Assembly: GCF_020509005.1 (NCBI RefSeq)
Contig: NC_063016.1
Location: 4,464,001-4,528,000, forward strand
From: Fulvia fulva
Taxonomy: Eukaryota; Ascomycota; Dothideomycetes; Mycosphaerellales; Mycosphaerellaceae
Direction: 5' to 3'
Length of the DNA stretch: 64,000 nucleotides
Made by a program: the position numbers and the translations under genes. The notes beneath the pieces are model-generated. The model was not told the DNA's origin, made no database searches, and saw only the letters and a program-made list of their open reading frames with translations. Shown here piece after piece: positions 10,965 through 19,872 of the stretch; position 1 is the stretch's first letter, and each line of letters opens with the position of its first letter.

Positions 10965-12125
10965 ATGGGCTCGATCGAACAAGACACATTCCTCGACTTC
11001 CCAGACCTTCCACCTTTCCCTTCAAACGTCCCCACCGCTCCCTTCCTCCGCATCAACCTGAAGAATCTCCTCGACGGCCACATCGACGAAGAGGAGAAGC
11101 TGTGGCGCGCATGCTGCGATCTTGGATTCTTCTACCTCGATCTTCGCGAGACCGTCGACGGCGAGGGCCTGATCCAGAGCGCCGAGGAGTGCTTCGGACT
11201 CGCGGAAGGTGTTTTCAGCCTTCCGGTTGAGGAGAAACAGAAGTATGACTTGATGGAGGAAGGGTCGTATTTTGGATACAAGGGGTATGGGAAAGGTGTG
11301 GTCGATAAGAAGGGTACTAGGGACAGAAACGAGTTCTGGAATATATCGAAAGATGATGTTATGGGGAGTGGGCAGAGGTTGGCGAATCCGGCGTCTATCT
11401 CGACGGAGGAGGCGAGGGCGAAGTTGAGGGGGGTTATGGTGCGGAGTCATGCTGTTGTTGATCTGGTGCTGGAGAGGGTGAATGGGAGGTTGGGACTGCC
11501 GGCTGGGACGTTGCAGGGTTTGCATAGGATTGAGGCGAGGAGTGGGGATCAGGTGAGGTGGGTGAGGAGTCCGCCGCAGGATGTGGATGATCGACAGCAG
11601 GCGTTGGGGGAGCATACGGATTTTGGGAGTGTGACGGTGCTGTTTAACCGGCTGGGGGGTTTGCAGGTGCTGCCGCCGGGGACGGAGGAGTGGGCGTATG
11701 TGAAACCGTTAAACGGACATTGTGTCGTGAATCTGGGCGATGCTATGGTGAAGTTTGTGAGTGTTTCAAGGGTGGGCTGACAGTGTGCAATGAGCTAATA
11801 TTTGTCGTAGACTGCGGGCGTGTTGAGGAGTAATCTACACCGCGTAGTCAATCCTCCTGGTGAGCAGGGTGATCAGATTAGGTACAGCCTGGTGTACTTC
11901 AACCGGCCCGAGGATGATGTTATCTTGAAGGTGTTGGACGGCAGTGCGTTGATTGACGAGAAGAAGAAGAAGGAGCCAGGCTTTGAGGAGGGCGAGGAGA
12001 TCAGTGCGAAGCAGTGGATTCTGAATCGAGCTATGGGGCGACGAGTCGGTGGAGATTGGAAGAAAGGGCAAGGGAGTGATCAGAGTGGGATCGAGAAGAG
12101 GGATAGTGGTGTGGCAGGGTCGTAG
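10965..12125 (+). CDS. 2-oxoglutarate/Fe(II)-dependent dioxygenase (isopenicillin-N-synthase-like)
   Basis: Non-haem iron oxygenase of the DIOX_N + 2OG-FeII_Oxy family. Exons are 10965-11756 and 11811-12125 (intron GTGAGT...GTCGTAG, 54 bp), giving 368 aa. The N-terminal domain has the usual ...WRACCDLGFFYLDL. The iron ligands are His and Asp in LGEHTDFGSVTVLF and the distal His in SNLHRVVNP. The 2-oxoglutarate-binding Arg and its Ser partner are in QIRYSLVYF. The start is a strong context (ACCATGG). The C-terminal ~40 residues are Lys/Gly-rich and probably disordered. The family acts in many fungal secondary pathways, but no biosynthetic neighbours are present, so no substrate is proposed. 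Confidence 0.9.
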
Positions 12126-12833
12126 ACGTTGTGCATTGTGCAGTGCTTAGCAGCAGGAGCGATGGCTGTCCCGCCGCCAGAACGCTGCCGAGTCTCGTTG
12201 ACAACCCGCTCGAAATACTCTCCTTTGAGCTCAGGACTTCGTCTTCCCTTTCCTCACCAACACCAACCAGTAAGTCGCCCCACCCCCTTTTTTCACTGAC
12301 AACCACTTCTCTTCAGACTTCTCATCGCCTTCGTGGCATATCACAGGGGAGGTCGTCCAACGGCAGGACGCATGAGGGGCCCAAAGCTGTCTTCATTCTT
12401 TTGACACGCTGCGGGTGGCAACCATCCGCCAGTACCATTCAACTCAGAGATGGAGTGTTCTCTTCGCAAACTTCTCTACATTGTTGGTGTCTTCAGTGAC
12501 ATCGTCGCCGTCGTGCGGCCGGAGCGTCGGTCCGGCGCATGCCGATTTCACGACGCGACTTGGAAAGAACATCTCGAAGCGCTCGTACTTGGCATTTCTT
12601 GTGGTCTTAAGATCGTGACCTCCGCGCTGTCTATGTCTTGTCGCGATCGTGTTCAGTAGACTCAGTACATCTCGGAAGGATCCTCGACACCACGAACATT
12701 CGACCACCTCGCTTCCATCCCCCACGAGAGCGAACAGAAGTTGAGTCTCGTGGACCGGACAGCATCATAAGTTGCGCTGTCTCCCAAGCGGGCTTCTGTA
12801 TCTCAACGTCACCATCCTTCTGATTCTGCCATA
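12126..12833. other. swc2 upstream region with probable 5'-leader intron
   Basis: No coding gene is supported. A small intron at 12270-12316 (GTAAGT, branch CTGAC, CTTCAG) probably lies in the 5' leader of the downstream swc2 transcript. Confidence 0.45.
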
Positions 12834-14765
12834 ATGTCTGACGATGGGCGATCCGACTCGAGCTCGGAGGGCGAAGACCTCACGACTACAGGCCTCATCG
12901 CAACGCGCGCCAAACGTGCCACAGCCGGAAACTTGTATGCAACGCTGCGCGCAAACCTTGACGACGAAGAGTTGCAGAAGGAGCTATTAGCCGAAGACGA
13001 GGACGATCAAGGCGAATATGAAGCATCCGACAAGGACGATGATGATGCCGCGATGGAGTCGTCCAGCGATGAGGAGGACGCTGGGCCGCCGAAAGAGGGC
13101 GACAAGGAGGACTTGGAGGGAGAGAAGGCGCTGAAGCGCGCAGAGAGAGCCGAGGCCAAGAAGAAGAGAAAGATGGAGGAAGCCAAGATGCGAGTGCCTG
13201 CCTTTGCGAGAGCGAAGAAGCGCGTCAAATTGGCAGACGATGTCAAGGCAGATGATGGTAGCGCACCGAAGAAGCCCAAGAAGAAGAGCGAGAGATCAGA
13301 CTGGAGACCGACTGGTGCAGATGCGCCCATACGGCAGTCCTCGCGCGCTGCTGCAGTCGCAAATCGGGAAGTGGTACATGCGAATCTGAAGGAGTCGTTG
13401 GTACGATCCGAGAAGCAAAAGAAAGTCATGGCAAATCACCATGCGCGGGAGCAGTTCAAAAAGCGGATGGAGCTTTCACAAGAGGAGCGACTGGCCAAGA
13501 CGGCGAGAATCGAAAAGGAGACTGCGAGAGAATTCGGCAGATGGGAGAGAGAAGAGGCAGAAAGACAGAGGCTTCGAGACGAAGCACTAGCAGCGAAGAG
13601 GAACAGAGGTCTAGATGGTCCAGTCATCAAATACTGGAGTGGCAGCGTGCTGTGGGAGGGTGACAAGATCAAGAGGAAGAGGCTACATGGCAGTATCAAC
13701 GTGGACGACATCAGTGACGAGCCAACGAAGACCGGTGAGGCTAGCAGCATTAACGGCAATGAGCTGAATAACGCTCTCGCCAACTTTACTGCTGGCAAGC
13801 TGACAGATACTGCGCCGACTTCCATGTCTGGATCTGGACCAGGTACACCAGGCTTGACTGCGCCGAAGAACGTTGCTCCAGCAGTGACGGAGGCACCATC
13901 ACAGCCGGCATCACAACAGCAGGCTCAGGCAATTCAAGCACCTCCTCAAGCACATTGGTTGGATGGCATCGAACAATATGCGTCCGACCAACCTGAAGCA
14001 GTGCTTACTGCTACGCTGGCTCAGACAGCTCCAATGCCCCTGCAGCCGAATCCTTACACGCCGAGTGCGCCGTCCATAAACGCTGCGCCAGTACAGCATC
14101 CGCCTCTGCAACCCATATCTCCATATCCACCGCCTGCAGCTGCACAAAATGACCCGTTACATCCTTCAACCACACAATCATACCACGCCTGGCCATCAGG
14201 CTTTCAAGGATCAAACACCAACCGGCCACAGCTACCATATGCAACAGCGCCGCCGCCACCCCCTCTACCAAAAGAGCAAGCACGACGGTCGCTAATCATT
14301 CTGGAACAATTCGAACACCTGGAACTGTCCACCGTCGGTAGACGCAGCACAAGTAAGGCTTCGAAGGACGCGACAACAGACCCTACACCAGTAGCATCCA
14401 CTCTCCTACCTGAATCATATCCGACCTTGACACCAGATGAAACCCGCTACCTGGTCAACAAGAAATGGAAGAAGGAATTCCCACCGGCTCCTGAGAAGAC
14501 CAAATGTGCACTCACCGCGTGGCCAGCGAAGTTCAGAGATCCCAAGACGGGACTGCCATATGCGGATCTGCAGCAATACAAGATGATACAGAGATTGTTG
14601 ATGGGTGGCTGTCAATGGAGTTCGTTCTTGGGCGCCTGGGTGGGGCCATCTTATGGTGACACTGGCAGGCCGGCCAAGGGCGTGCCGGATGGGTTTGGTG
14701 TACCCATTGAGGAAGCTGTGGTGAGACAGGGTAGCGTGGGAGATACCAAGATGGAGGATGTGTAG
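12834..14765 (+). CDS. swc2: SWR1 complex subunit Swc2 / Vps72 (YL1 family)
   Basis: Histone-chaperone subunit of the SWR1 remodeller, which exchanges H2A for H2A.Z in nucleosomes. Single exon, 643 aa. The N-terminal YL1 domain (about residues 15-270) begins TTGLIATRAKRATAGN, followed by a long acidic stretch that in the family binds H2A.Z-H2B, then basic helices. The middle (about 340-480) is Pro/Gln/Ala-rich and looks disordered. The small YL1_C domain at about residues 555-585 reads CALTAWPAKFRDPKTGLPYA and is diagnostic. Another SWR1/NuA4 subunit, Yaf9, is encoded 3.6 kb downstream. Confidence 0.95.
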   Translation: MSDDGRSDSSSEGEDLTTTGLIATRAKRATAGNLYATLRANLDDEELQKELLAEDEDDQGEYEASDKDDDDAAMESSSDEEDAGPPKEGDKEDLEGEKALKRAERAEAKKKRKMEEAKMRVPAFARAKKRVKLADDVKADDGSAPKKPKKKSERSDWRPTGADAPIRQSSRAAAVANREVVHANLKESLVRSEKQKKVMANHHAREQFKKRMELSQEERLAKTARIEKETAREFGRWEREEAERQRLRDEALAAKRNRGLDGPVIKYWSGSVLWEGDKIKRKRLHGSINVDDISDEPTKTGEASSINGNELNNALANFTAGKLTDTAPTSMSGSGPGTPGLTAPKNVAPAVTEAPSQPASQQQAQAIQAPPQAHWLDGIEQYASDQPEAVLTATLAQTAPMPLQPNPYTPSAPSINAAPVQHPPLQPISPYPPPAAAQNDPLHPSTTQSYHAWPSGFQGSNTNRPQLPYATAPPPPPLPKEQARRSLIILEQFEHLELSTVGRRSTSKASKDATTDPTPVASTLLPESYPTLTPDETRYLVNKKWKKEFPPAPEKTKCALTAWPAKFRDPKTGLPYADLQQYKMIQRLLMGGCQWSSFLGAWVGPSYGDTGRPAKGVPDGFGVPIEEAVVRQGSVGDTKMEDV

Positions 14766-14915
14766 ATGAGGCACACACTTGTCGCGTACTGGACAGGTCG
14801 GATCTTGCTTCGTATGAAGTCCCAGTACGAAGTATACACACCGCCAACAAGAGAGAGAGAGAGCCAAACGTTAGCAGAAATTTTGGCCCACCACGACTAC
14901 ACCAATGCATCGCCA

Positions 14916-16041
14916 TCATACAGGATTCTGCAACACTCCATCACACCCATCTCGCAACACTCCAGCTTTCAGATTCTCAATCATAACCCTCTCCATTGCC
15001 CCACGAATCTCATGCGTCTTTGTAGCGACATGCGGCAAAATGAAGAACCTCTCATCCTCCCTCACCTCTGCCGGTATATGCGGTTCCTCATCATACACGT
15101 CCAGCCCAACACCCCATACCTTCTCTTCTCGTACAGCATCCAGAAGTGCCTGATTGTCGACCACGCCTCCTCTGGCAGTGTTGATGATGGTCACACCAGG
15201 CTTCATAACCTCGAACTCCGCTTTGCTCAGGATATGCCGTGTCTCTGGTGAGAGTGGAACGTGCAGGGATATGATGTCGCTGCTTCTCAACAGTTCGGCG
15301 AAGTCGATCCTAGTGCAACCAGGCAAAGAAGGACTGGATTCGGTTCGTGTGCAGTATTGCACTTTCATTCCAAACGCCAAAGCGCGAGACGCCACGGCAC
15401 TCGCTGTCTCGCCGCTGCCTACAAGACCGATCGTCTTGTTCGACATGAGAGTTCCAGTGGGACAATCGTCCTGCCATTGCCCTTTCCGGGCGGTGCGTAG
15501 CGGCACCGCAACTCGGCGGAGGGCTCCAAAGATGAGGAAGATGACAGTTTCTGCCACAGCTTCGGCGGCTAAGGCTGGAGTATTCGAGACTTGGATTCCA
15601 CGGATCTTGCAGGCCTCAACATCGATGCTATCGACGCCACTTCCAATGTTGCAAACATGCTTCAAGCTCTTTCGTAGGCTATCGAGTACTTCTGCGTCTA
15701 GCTTTCCTGTCAACTGCCAAGCCCACTTGTCAGTCACGGACTTTGCTCCAATAGGAATCAAGATCAGGTACGAACATGAGTGTATTGGTTACTTCGACAG
15801 ATCGCGACGCAGTCAGAGGCCTGATCTGAGCGGATGAAATGAATGAACTTGTGTCTATCACCCTCCGAGAATTGCTTCAAAGGAAAAGGATCTGTCAACA
15901 GGTATTCTCAAAGCATCACGCAAAGGATGATCGACTCACAATTATTTCGCAAGCACTCTCGACTTCCGACCATTCTTTCGAAGCATACTCAATTCGCCCG
16001 ACCAGCAGGATTTTGGGACGAGGCTGTGAGATGGAGCCCAT
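14916..16041 (-). CDS. D-isomer-specific 2-hydroxyacid dehydrogenase
   Basis: NAD(P)H-dependent reductase of the glyoxylate/hydroxypyruvate reductase-like group. I read exons 16041-15940, 15874-15776 and 15713-14916 (332 aa). The first intron is GTGAGT...TTTGAAG (65 bp). The second (62 bp) needs the unusual donor GTTCGT and ends TTGGCAG after a CTGAC branch point; it restores the expected THLTGKLDAEV continuity. The nucleotide-binding motif is GLVGSGETASAV. The catalytic triad is visible: Arg in NTARGGVVD, Glu in DVYDEEP, His in LPHVATKTHE. The gene is convergent with swc2 (150 bp between stops). An unspliced reading would lose the first ~67 residues, so the exon set is the main uncertainty. 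Confidence 0.85.
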
Positions 16042-16413
16042 CTTGATCGAAGGCAAGGTTGGTCTCTATTGGGAACAGAACATCGGTGAGATCGTCAAAG
16101 ATTCTCAATCACACTATCGTCGACATGAAGTCACCAGATCTTACTGACGCTAGCCAGAATAGGCTATCACAGAGATACGAAATAAGTGGAGGCTCAACTG
16201 CATAACGTTTCGCCAGCACGCCACGGCCCACGGGCTTCTTCTGCGCTGGCTGCTGCGTCTCGTCATGATCGGCGTCTCGCCCAAATCTGAAACCTCATTG
16301 CTTCGACAATACTTCACCAGTATCACGGTGCTGAATTTGTCGTCACCCTTGTGTCGTGCAGGACATTCAGCTGTTCTTCCACGGCCCTCAATGTCGCCCA
16401 CCGCAACACCATC
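16042..16413. other. Divergent promoter, dehydrogenase / MFS transporter
   Basis: About 370 bp between divergently read genes. A short out-of-frame uORF begins at 16391 and overlaps the transporter start, which could damp its translation. Nothing else is seen. Confidence 0.45.
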
Positions 16414-17969
16414 ATGAGCGATCTGACCGACGTTGAAGTCGATGCACGAGCATGGCCAACATGGCGCAAAATCACAACCGTAATCTTCGTAGCAGGATTC
16501 GCATTCCTTAGGTAAGTACGCAGTCACCATGGCCACAATACCCTACAGCCTATCCTCACTTTGCCTACTAACTCCCTCCCAGTACCTCTGCCTCTTCCAT
16601 CATCGCCCCAGGCCGCGAACAGATCGAAGCCGACTTCCACACCTCCCGCACTGTCTCCGTCCTCCCTTTCTCCATCTTCAACCTAGGCCTCGCCTGGGGT
16701 TCCGTGATCGGGTCACCGATAAGCGAAAGCCATGGACGGAAAATTGTCTATCTCTTCGTGATGCCAGCATCGCTGGTCTTCGTGCTGGGCAGTGGGTTCT
16801 CGAAATCGCTAGCGAGTCTGCTGGTGTGTAGGTTCTTGGGTGGGCTGTGTGGAAGTCCTGGATTGACGTTGGCGTCGGCGACGATTGCGGATGTGTATAA
16901 GCCGGGACGGGCGAGGGGTGTGGCGTTGTATGGTTATTATAGCATGCCGTGGGTCGGGAGTGTTTTGGGGTGAGTGCGGCAGAGGGTTCAAAGGAGTGGA
17001 AGAGAAGGTGTGTGCTGACAGAGTCGTAGGCCGTTGATTGGATCTGTCGTTGTGGCTTACAGACCCTGGCAATGGACACAATGGGTTTTCCTCTTCATCG
17101 CAGTGCCCATGGTCCTTCCGGGCCTGCTCATGCTCAAAGAGACGAAGCTGAGCGTCCTGGAAGCCAAGGTCGAGAAAGAAGGCAATCCTTACTCATGGCG
17201 AGATACCGCCAATCCGACACACCTTAAAACCCGCCTCACCGCCGCTACCAAAGCTGTACCCAAGTACTTCCGCTCTTCCCTCCTGCGACCACTGGAAATG
17301 CTCTCCACCGAGCTAATTGTAGCTCTGGTCTGCCTCTATGCCGGCTTCAACTTCGGTCTAATCTACGCACTGGTCATCGTATTCCCAGACATCTTCAGCC
17401 ACACATACGGCTTCGATACAATCGACCAAGGCCTATCCTTCCTCGGCCTAATAGTGGGCTGCATCCTAGGACCAACACTATTGATTGTAGACGGCGAAAT
17501 CGTCGAAAGAAGGAGAGCCCGAATGATAGACCAAGAGAAACTTGCATCTGAAGAAAAGCTTCCTCCAGAAGCCAGACTCCACGGTGCGATGATCGGATCC
17601 GTCCTGCTCCCTGTTGGTCTGCTGTGGTTCGCATGGACAGCACAACCTTCAATCAGTTTCCTGTCGTCAATCTTTGCTTCCGTGTTGATTACGCTGGGAG
17701 CACTGATGATCTATGTCAGTACCTCGGCATATGTCGTCGACGTTTATGGTCCGAGATACGGCGCGTCAGCGAACGCTGCCAGCTCGATCACGCGATATAC
17801 TCTAGCTGCGGCGATCCCCTTGTTTATCTTGCAGATGTACGATGGTTTAGGGATAGGCTGGGCAACGACTTTGCTGGCAGTTTGCGCTCTGGTCATGATG
17901 CCGATACCGTTCTGCTTATTCAAATGGGGACCAGCTTTGCGGAGACGGTGTAAATTTCAGGTAGAATAG
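16414..17969 (+). CDS. MFS transporter (DHA1 drug:H+ antiporter type)
   Basis: Plasma-membrane secondary transporter. Exons are 16414-16511, 16583-16969 and 17030-17969, giving 474 aa. The N-terminus MSDLTDVEVDARAWPTWRK precedes TM1. The loop between TM2 and TM3 has SPISESHGRKIVYLF, the MFS GxxSxxxGR-type signature. Motif C-like glycines and prolines follow in GLCGSPGLTLASATIADVYKPGRARG. About 12 hydrophobic spans can be counted, with a charged central loop (ERRRARMIDQEKLASEEKLPPEARLH). The start was chosen because an upstream ATG at 16391 runs out of frame into a stop. Introns are 71 and 60 bp. The substrate is not predictable. Confidence 0.9.
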
Positions 17970-18027
17970 CGATGAGCTAGAACAATGACGAGCTTGATGG
18001 ACGTTGCTGGTGCATCTCGATGTAAGG

Positions 18028-18409
18028 CTACCTACACAGATGATTCTTGCTCGGAGGATCTTCGTCGGTGTCGTCCTCCAGATCAATATCGAGATCGTCA
18101 TCATTCTCGTCAATTTCATCCTCTCCTATTCTTTCGAAGAGGCCACGGCCACTTGCCTTCACCGTTCAGATGGTAAACCCTGATTCGACAAGCTCCTGCC
18201 GTACGACCAAGAAGTTTCTCGACATCTTTGTAGGACAGTTTGGCTGCCGGATCGAGCAGATCCCTCAATGTCTGATCGTCCAGTTCGGTCCACGTACCAC
18301 GCTCTCCTCCGTGGGCATTGATGCGCTTCTCGAGGCGCTTCTCCTCTTCGCGCTCGAGCTTCCTTACAGCTTCCTTGACCAAAGCCTTAATACGCCGCGA
18401 CGGCGATCC
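18028..18409 (-). other. SANT/Myb-like coding segment and acidic tail directly after yaf9 stop
   Basis: After the yaf9 TAG (18410-18412) the same frame stays open for about 98 codons. It begins GSPSRRIKALVKEAVRKLE, a charged helix, then TWTELDDQTLRDLL...SYKDVEKLLGRT, which looks like a SANT/Myb helix set. It has no ATG of its own. It closes at a TGA near 18116. A different frame then encodes a strongly acidic tail (GEDEIDENDDDLDIDLEDD) that stops at 18028. It could be a separate spliced gene whose first exon I cannot find (TGCATAG just before it looks like an acceptor), a stop-readthrough extension of Yaf9, or a decaying gene. Confidence 0.45.
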
Positions 18410-19222
18410 CTATGCAGCGCGCTGGGCATCAATGGTTTCCCTCCTCTCCTCCGCCTTCTTCTGTTCATCTGCAATCAGCTGGTCCAGTTGCTTCGAACCA
18501 TCCTTGAGGCCTGCTATGGTCTGATTCTCGAATTGCTGACTCCAAGCACCTCCTTTGCCGGCCTCACCGTCAGAGCCAGCCGGCGGCTTCTCTGGAAGTT
18601 GCGCAGTGGGCTCGACGTCTCCCTCAAAGACATACTCTGGCTTCTTGCCCTTTCCGCGTCCCTTCTTGACCTTCAGCCAGCCAAAGTTCTCCTCCTCATC
18701 CGTCATGAGCTTGAAGAACTCGAGAGTAGGGTTGTTGAATGTGATGACTTCAAGCCTCTCGGCGATGATGATGTTGTCCTGCTCCTGCCTGGCCTTCTGT
18801 TCTGGAGTACCGTAGGTGCCGAGAACAAGATAGTGCTCGCGGTAGACCGCCTTTTCAGCAGCCTCGGGCGCAAAGTAGAGTCTGATTTCGACAGAGAACT
18901 CTCCATAGCCGGTTCGCTTCACCTCGAAGCCTTTGCCCTTTTTCAGATCTTCGACGTCCAAGGTCGAAGCCTCGATGGTGACGTTCGATTCCCTGTAGGT
19001 GTGATGGAGCTTGAACTGCACCTTCTTGAGCCATGTGCGGATGTCAGGGCCATTTGGTAAGGGGCGCACATAGACAGTCCATCCTTTGGTGAACTCCGGG
19101 GGTGTGGGATCGTCCGGGTTGTCTGGATGGTCGGGGTGAGGGAGGATGTGTGCAACGTTGCCGATGATGAATTTGCGTTCGAGTGCGAAGCCCTTAACTC
19201 GCTTGGAAGTTGCTGCTGGCAT
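18410..19222 (-). CDS. yaf9: YEATS-domain protein Yaf9 (SWR1 / NuA4 subunit)
   Basis: Reader of acylated histone lysines shared by the SWR1 remodeller and the NuA4 acetyltransferase. Single exon, 270 aa. The YEATS domain covers about residues 10-150: GFALERKFIIGNVA, then GWTVYVRPLPNG, WLKKVQFKLHHTYRESN, and TGYGEFSVEIRLYF. In yeast Yaf9 and GAS41 the last motif is GWGEF, so one aromatic-cage position is Tyr instead of Trp here. A basic linker (KVKKGRGKGKKPEY) is followed by a C-terminal helix with coiled-coil character (LIADEQKKAEERRETIDAQ). It ends at a TAG that is immediately followed by a further in-frame ORF, described separately. Confidence 0.93.
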   Translation of the reverse strand: MPAATSKRVKGFALERKFIIGNVAHILPHPDHPDNPDDPTPPEFTKGWTVYVRPLPNGPDIRTWLKKVQFKLHHTYRESNVTIEASTLDVEDLKKGKGFEVKRTGYGEFSVEIRLYFAPEAAEKAVYREHYLVLGTYGTPEQKARQEQDNIIIAERLEVITFNNPTLEFFKLMTDEEENFGWLKVKKGRGKGKKPEYVFEGDVEPTAQLPEKPPAGSDGEAGKGGAWSQQFENQTIAGLKDGSKQLDQLIADEQKKAEERRETIDAQRAA

Positions 19223-19872
19223 ATTGTGGTATACAACACTGGTATGTTCCGGTCACTGGTGCGCTGCTGATGGTCTTGGAGTGATGCTGTCGCGGGTAGA
19301 TGTTATGCTGGGTAGTAGTGCTCAGCCGGAATCGTACTGCATGTATCTGCTGAATTTTGGTGAAGGAGGAGGGAAGGACTTCATCGTGCGAAAGCAGATA
19401 TCATGGTGGGAAAGGCAATTGCTGATCAGCGCGAAAGGAAGCAGCGCTGTAGGTGGACGTGTCGTGGAAGTCAGGCACGATCCAGTCAACTGGAAATTGA
19501 TGGGCATGCGCGATGCTCAATGACGAAGCGGCTATCTCCGACAGGAGCAGGTGTGCCGACCCTAACCGTCACCCACATGTACATGTAATTGTCCGCGAGA
19601 TCGAGGTGCTGCCATGATGCTCGAGGCGGGAGTTTAGATGACATCTTGCGGACGGTGACATGCGGAGGCTGAATTAAATTGATCATTGAGATACGTTGCA
19701 TCTATATCAGACCTAAAATCCCACCAATGCGATGACAGACTCCCATCGCACCAATGCCCTCCCTTTCAACCCACAATGCAACGCCACGCAAGAGCAAACG
19801 TGTTTCTACACATCATCTAACGACCAAGAACATTTTACAAGGCACAGGGTATTTCCTCCACACTCGACATGT
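19223..19872. other. Spacer between yaf9 start and ACC1 stop
   Basis: This contains the yaf9 promoter and the ACC1 3' flank, both on the minus strand. No ORF, RNA or repeat is supported. Confidence 0.5.

Noticed and set aside
12345..12400. tRNA-like string GGTCGTCCAACGGCAGGAC
   Set aside because: No acceptor stem, anticodon arm or T arm could be completed around it.
15154..15837. 227-codon + strand ORF
   Set aside because: Antisense to the D-2-hydroxyacid dehydrogenase, whose catalytic motifs are clear.
10965..17969. Secondary-metabolite gene cluster (2OG oxygenase, dehydrogenase, MFS transporter)
   Set aside because: There is no backbone synthase or pathway regulator, and the housekeeping gene swc2 lies among them, so a cluster is not supported.
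18047..19060. 337-codon + strand ORF
   Set aside because: Shadow of yaf9 on the opposite strand; leucine/serine-rich without motif.
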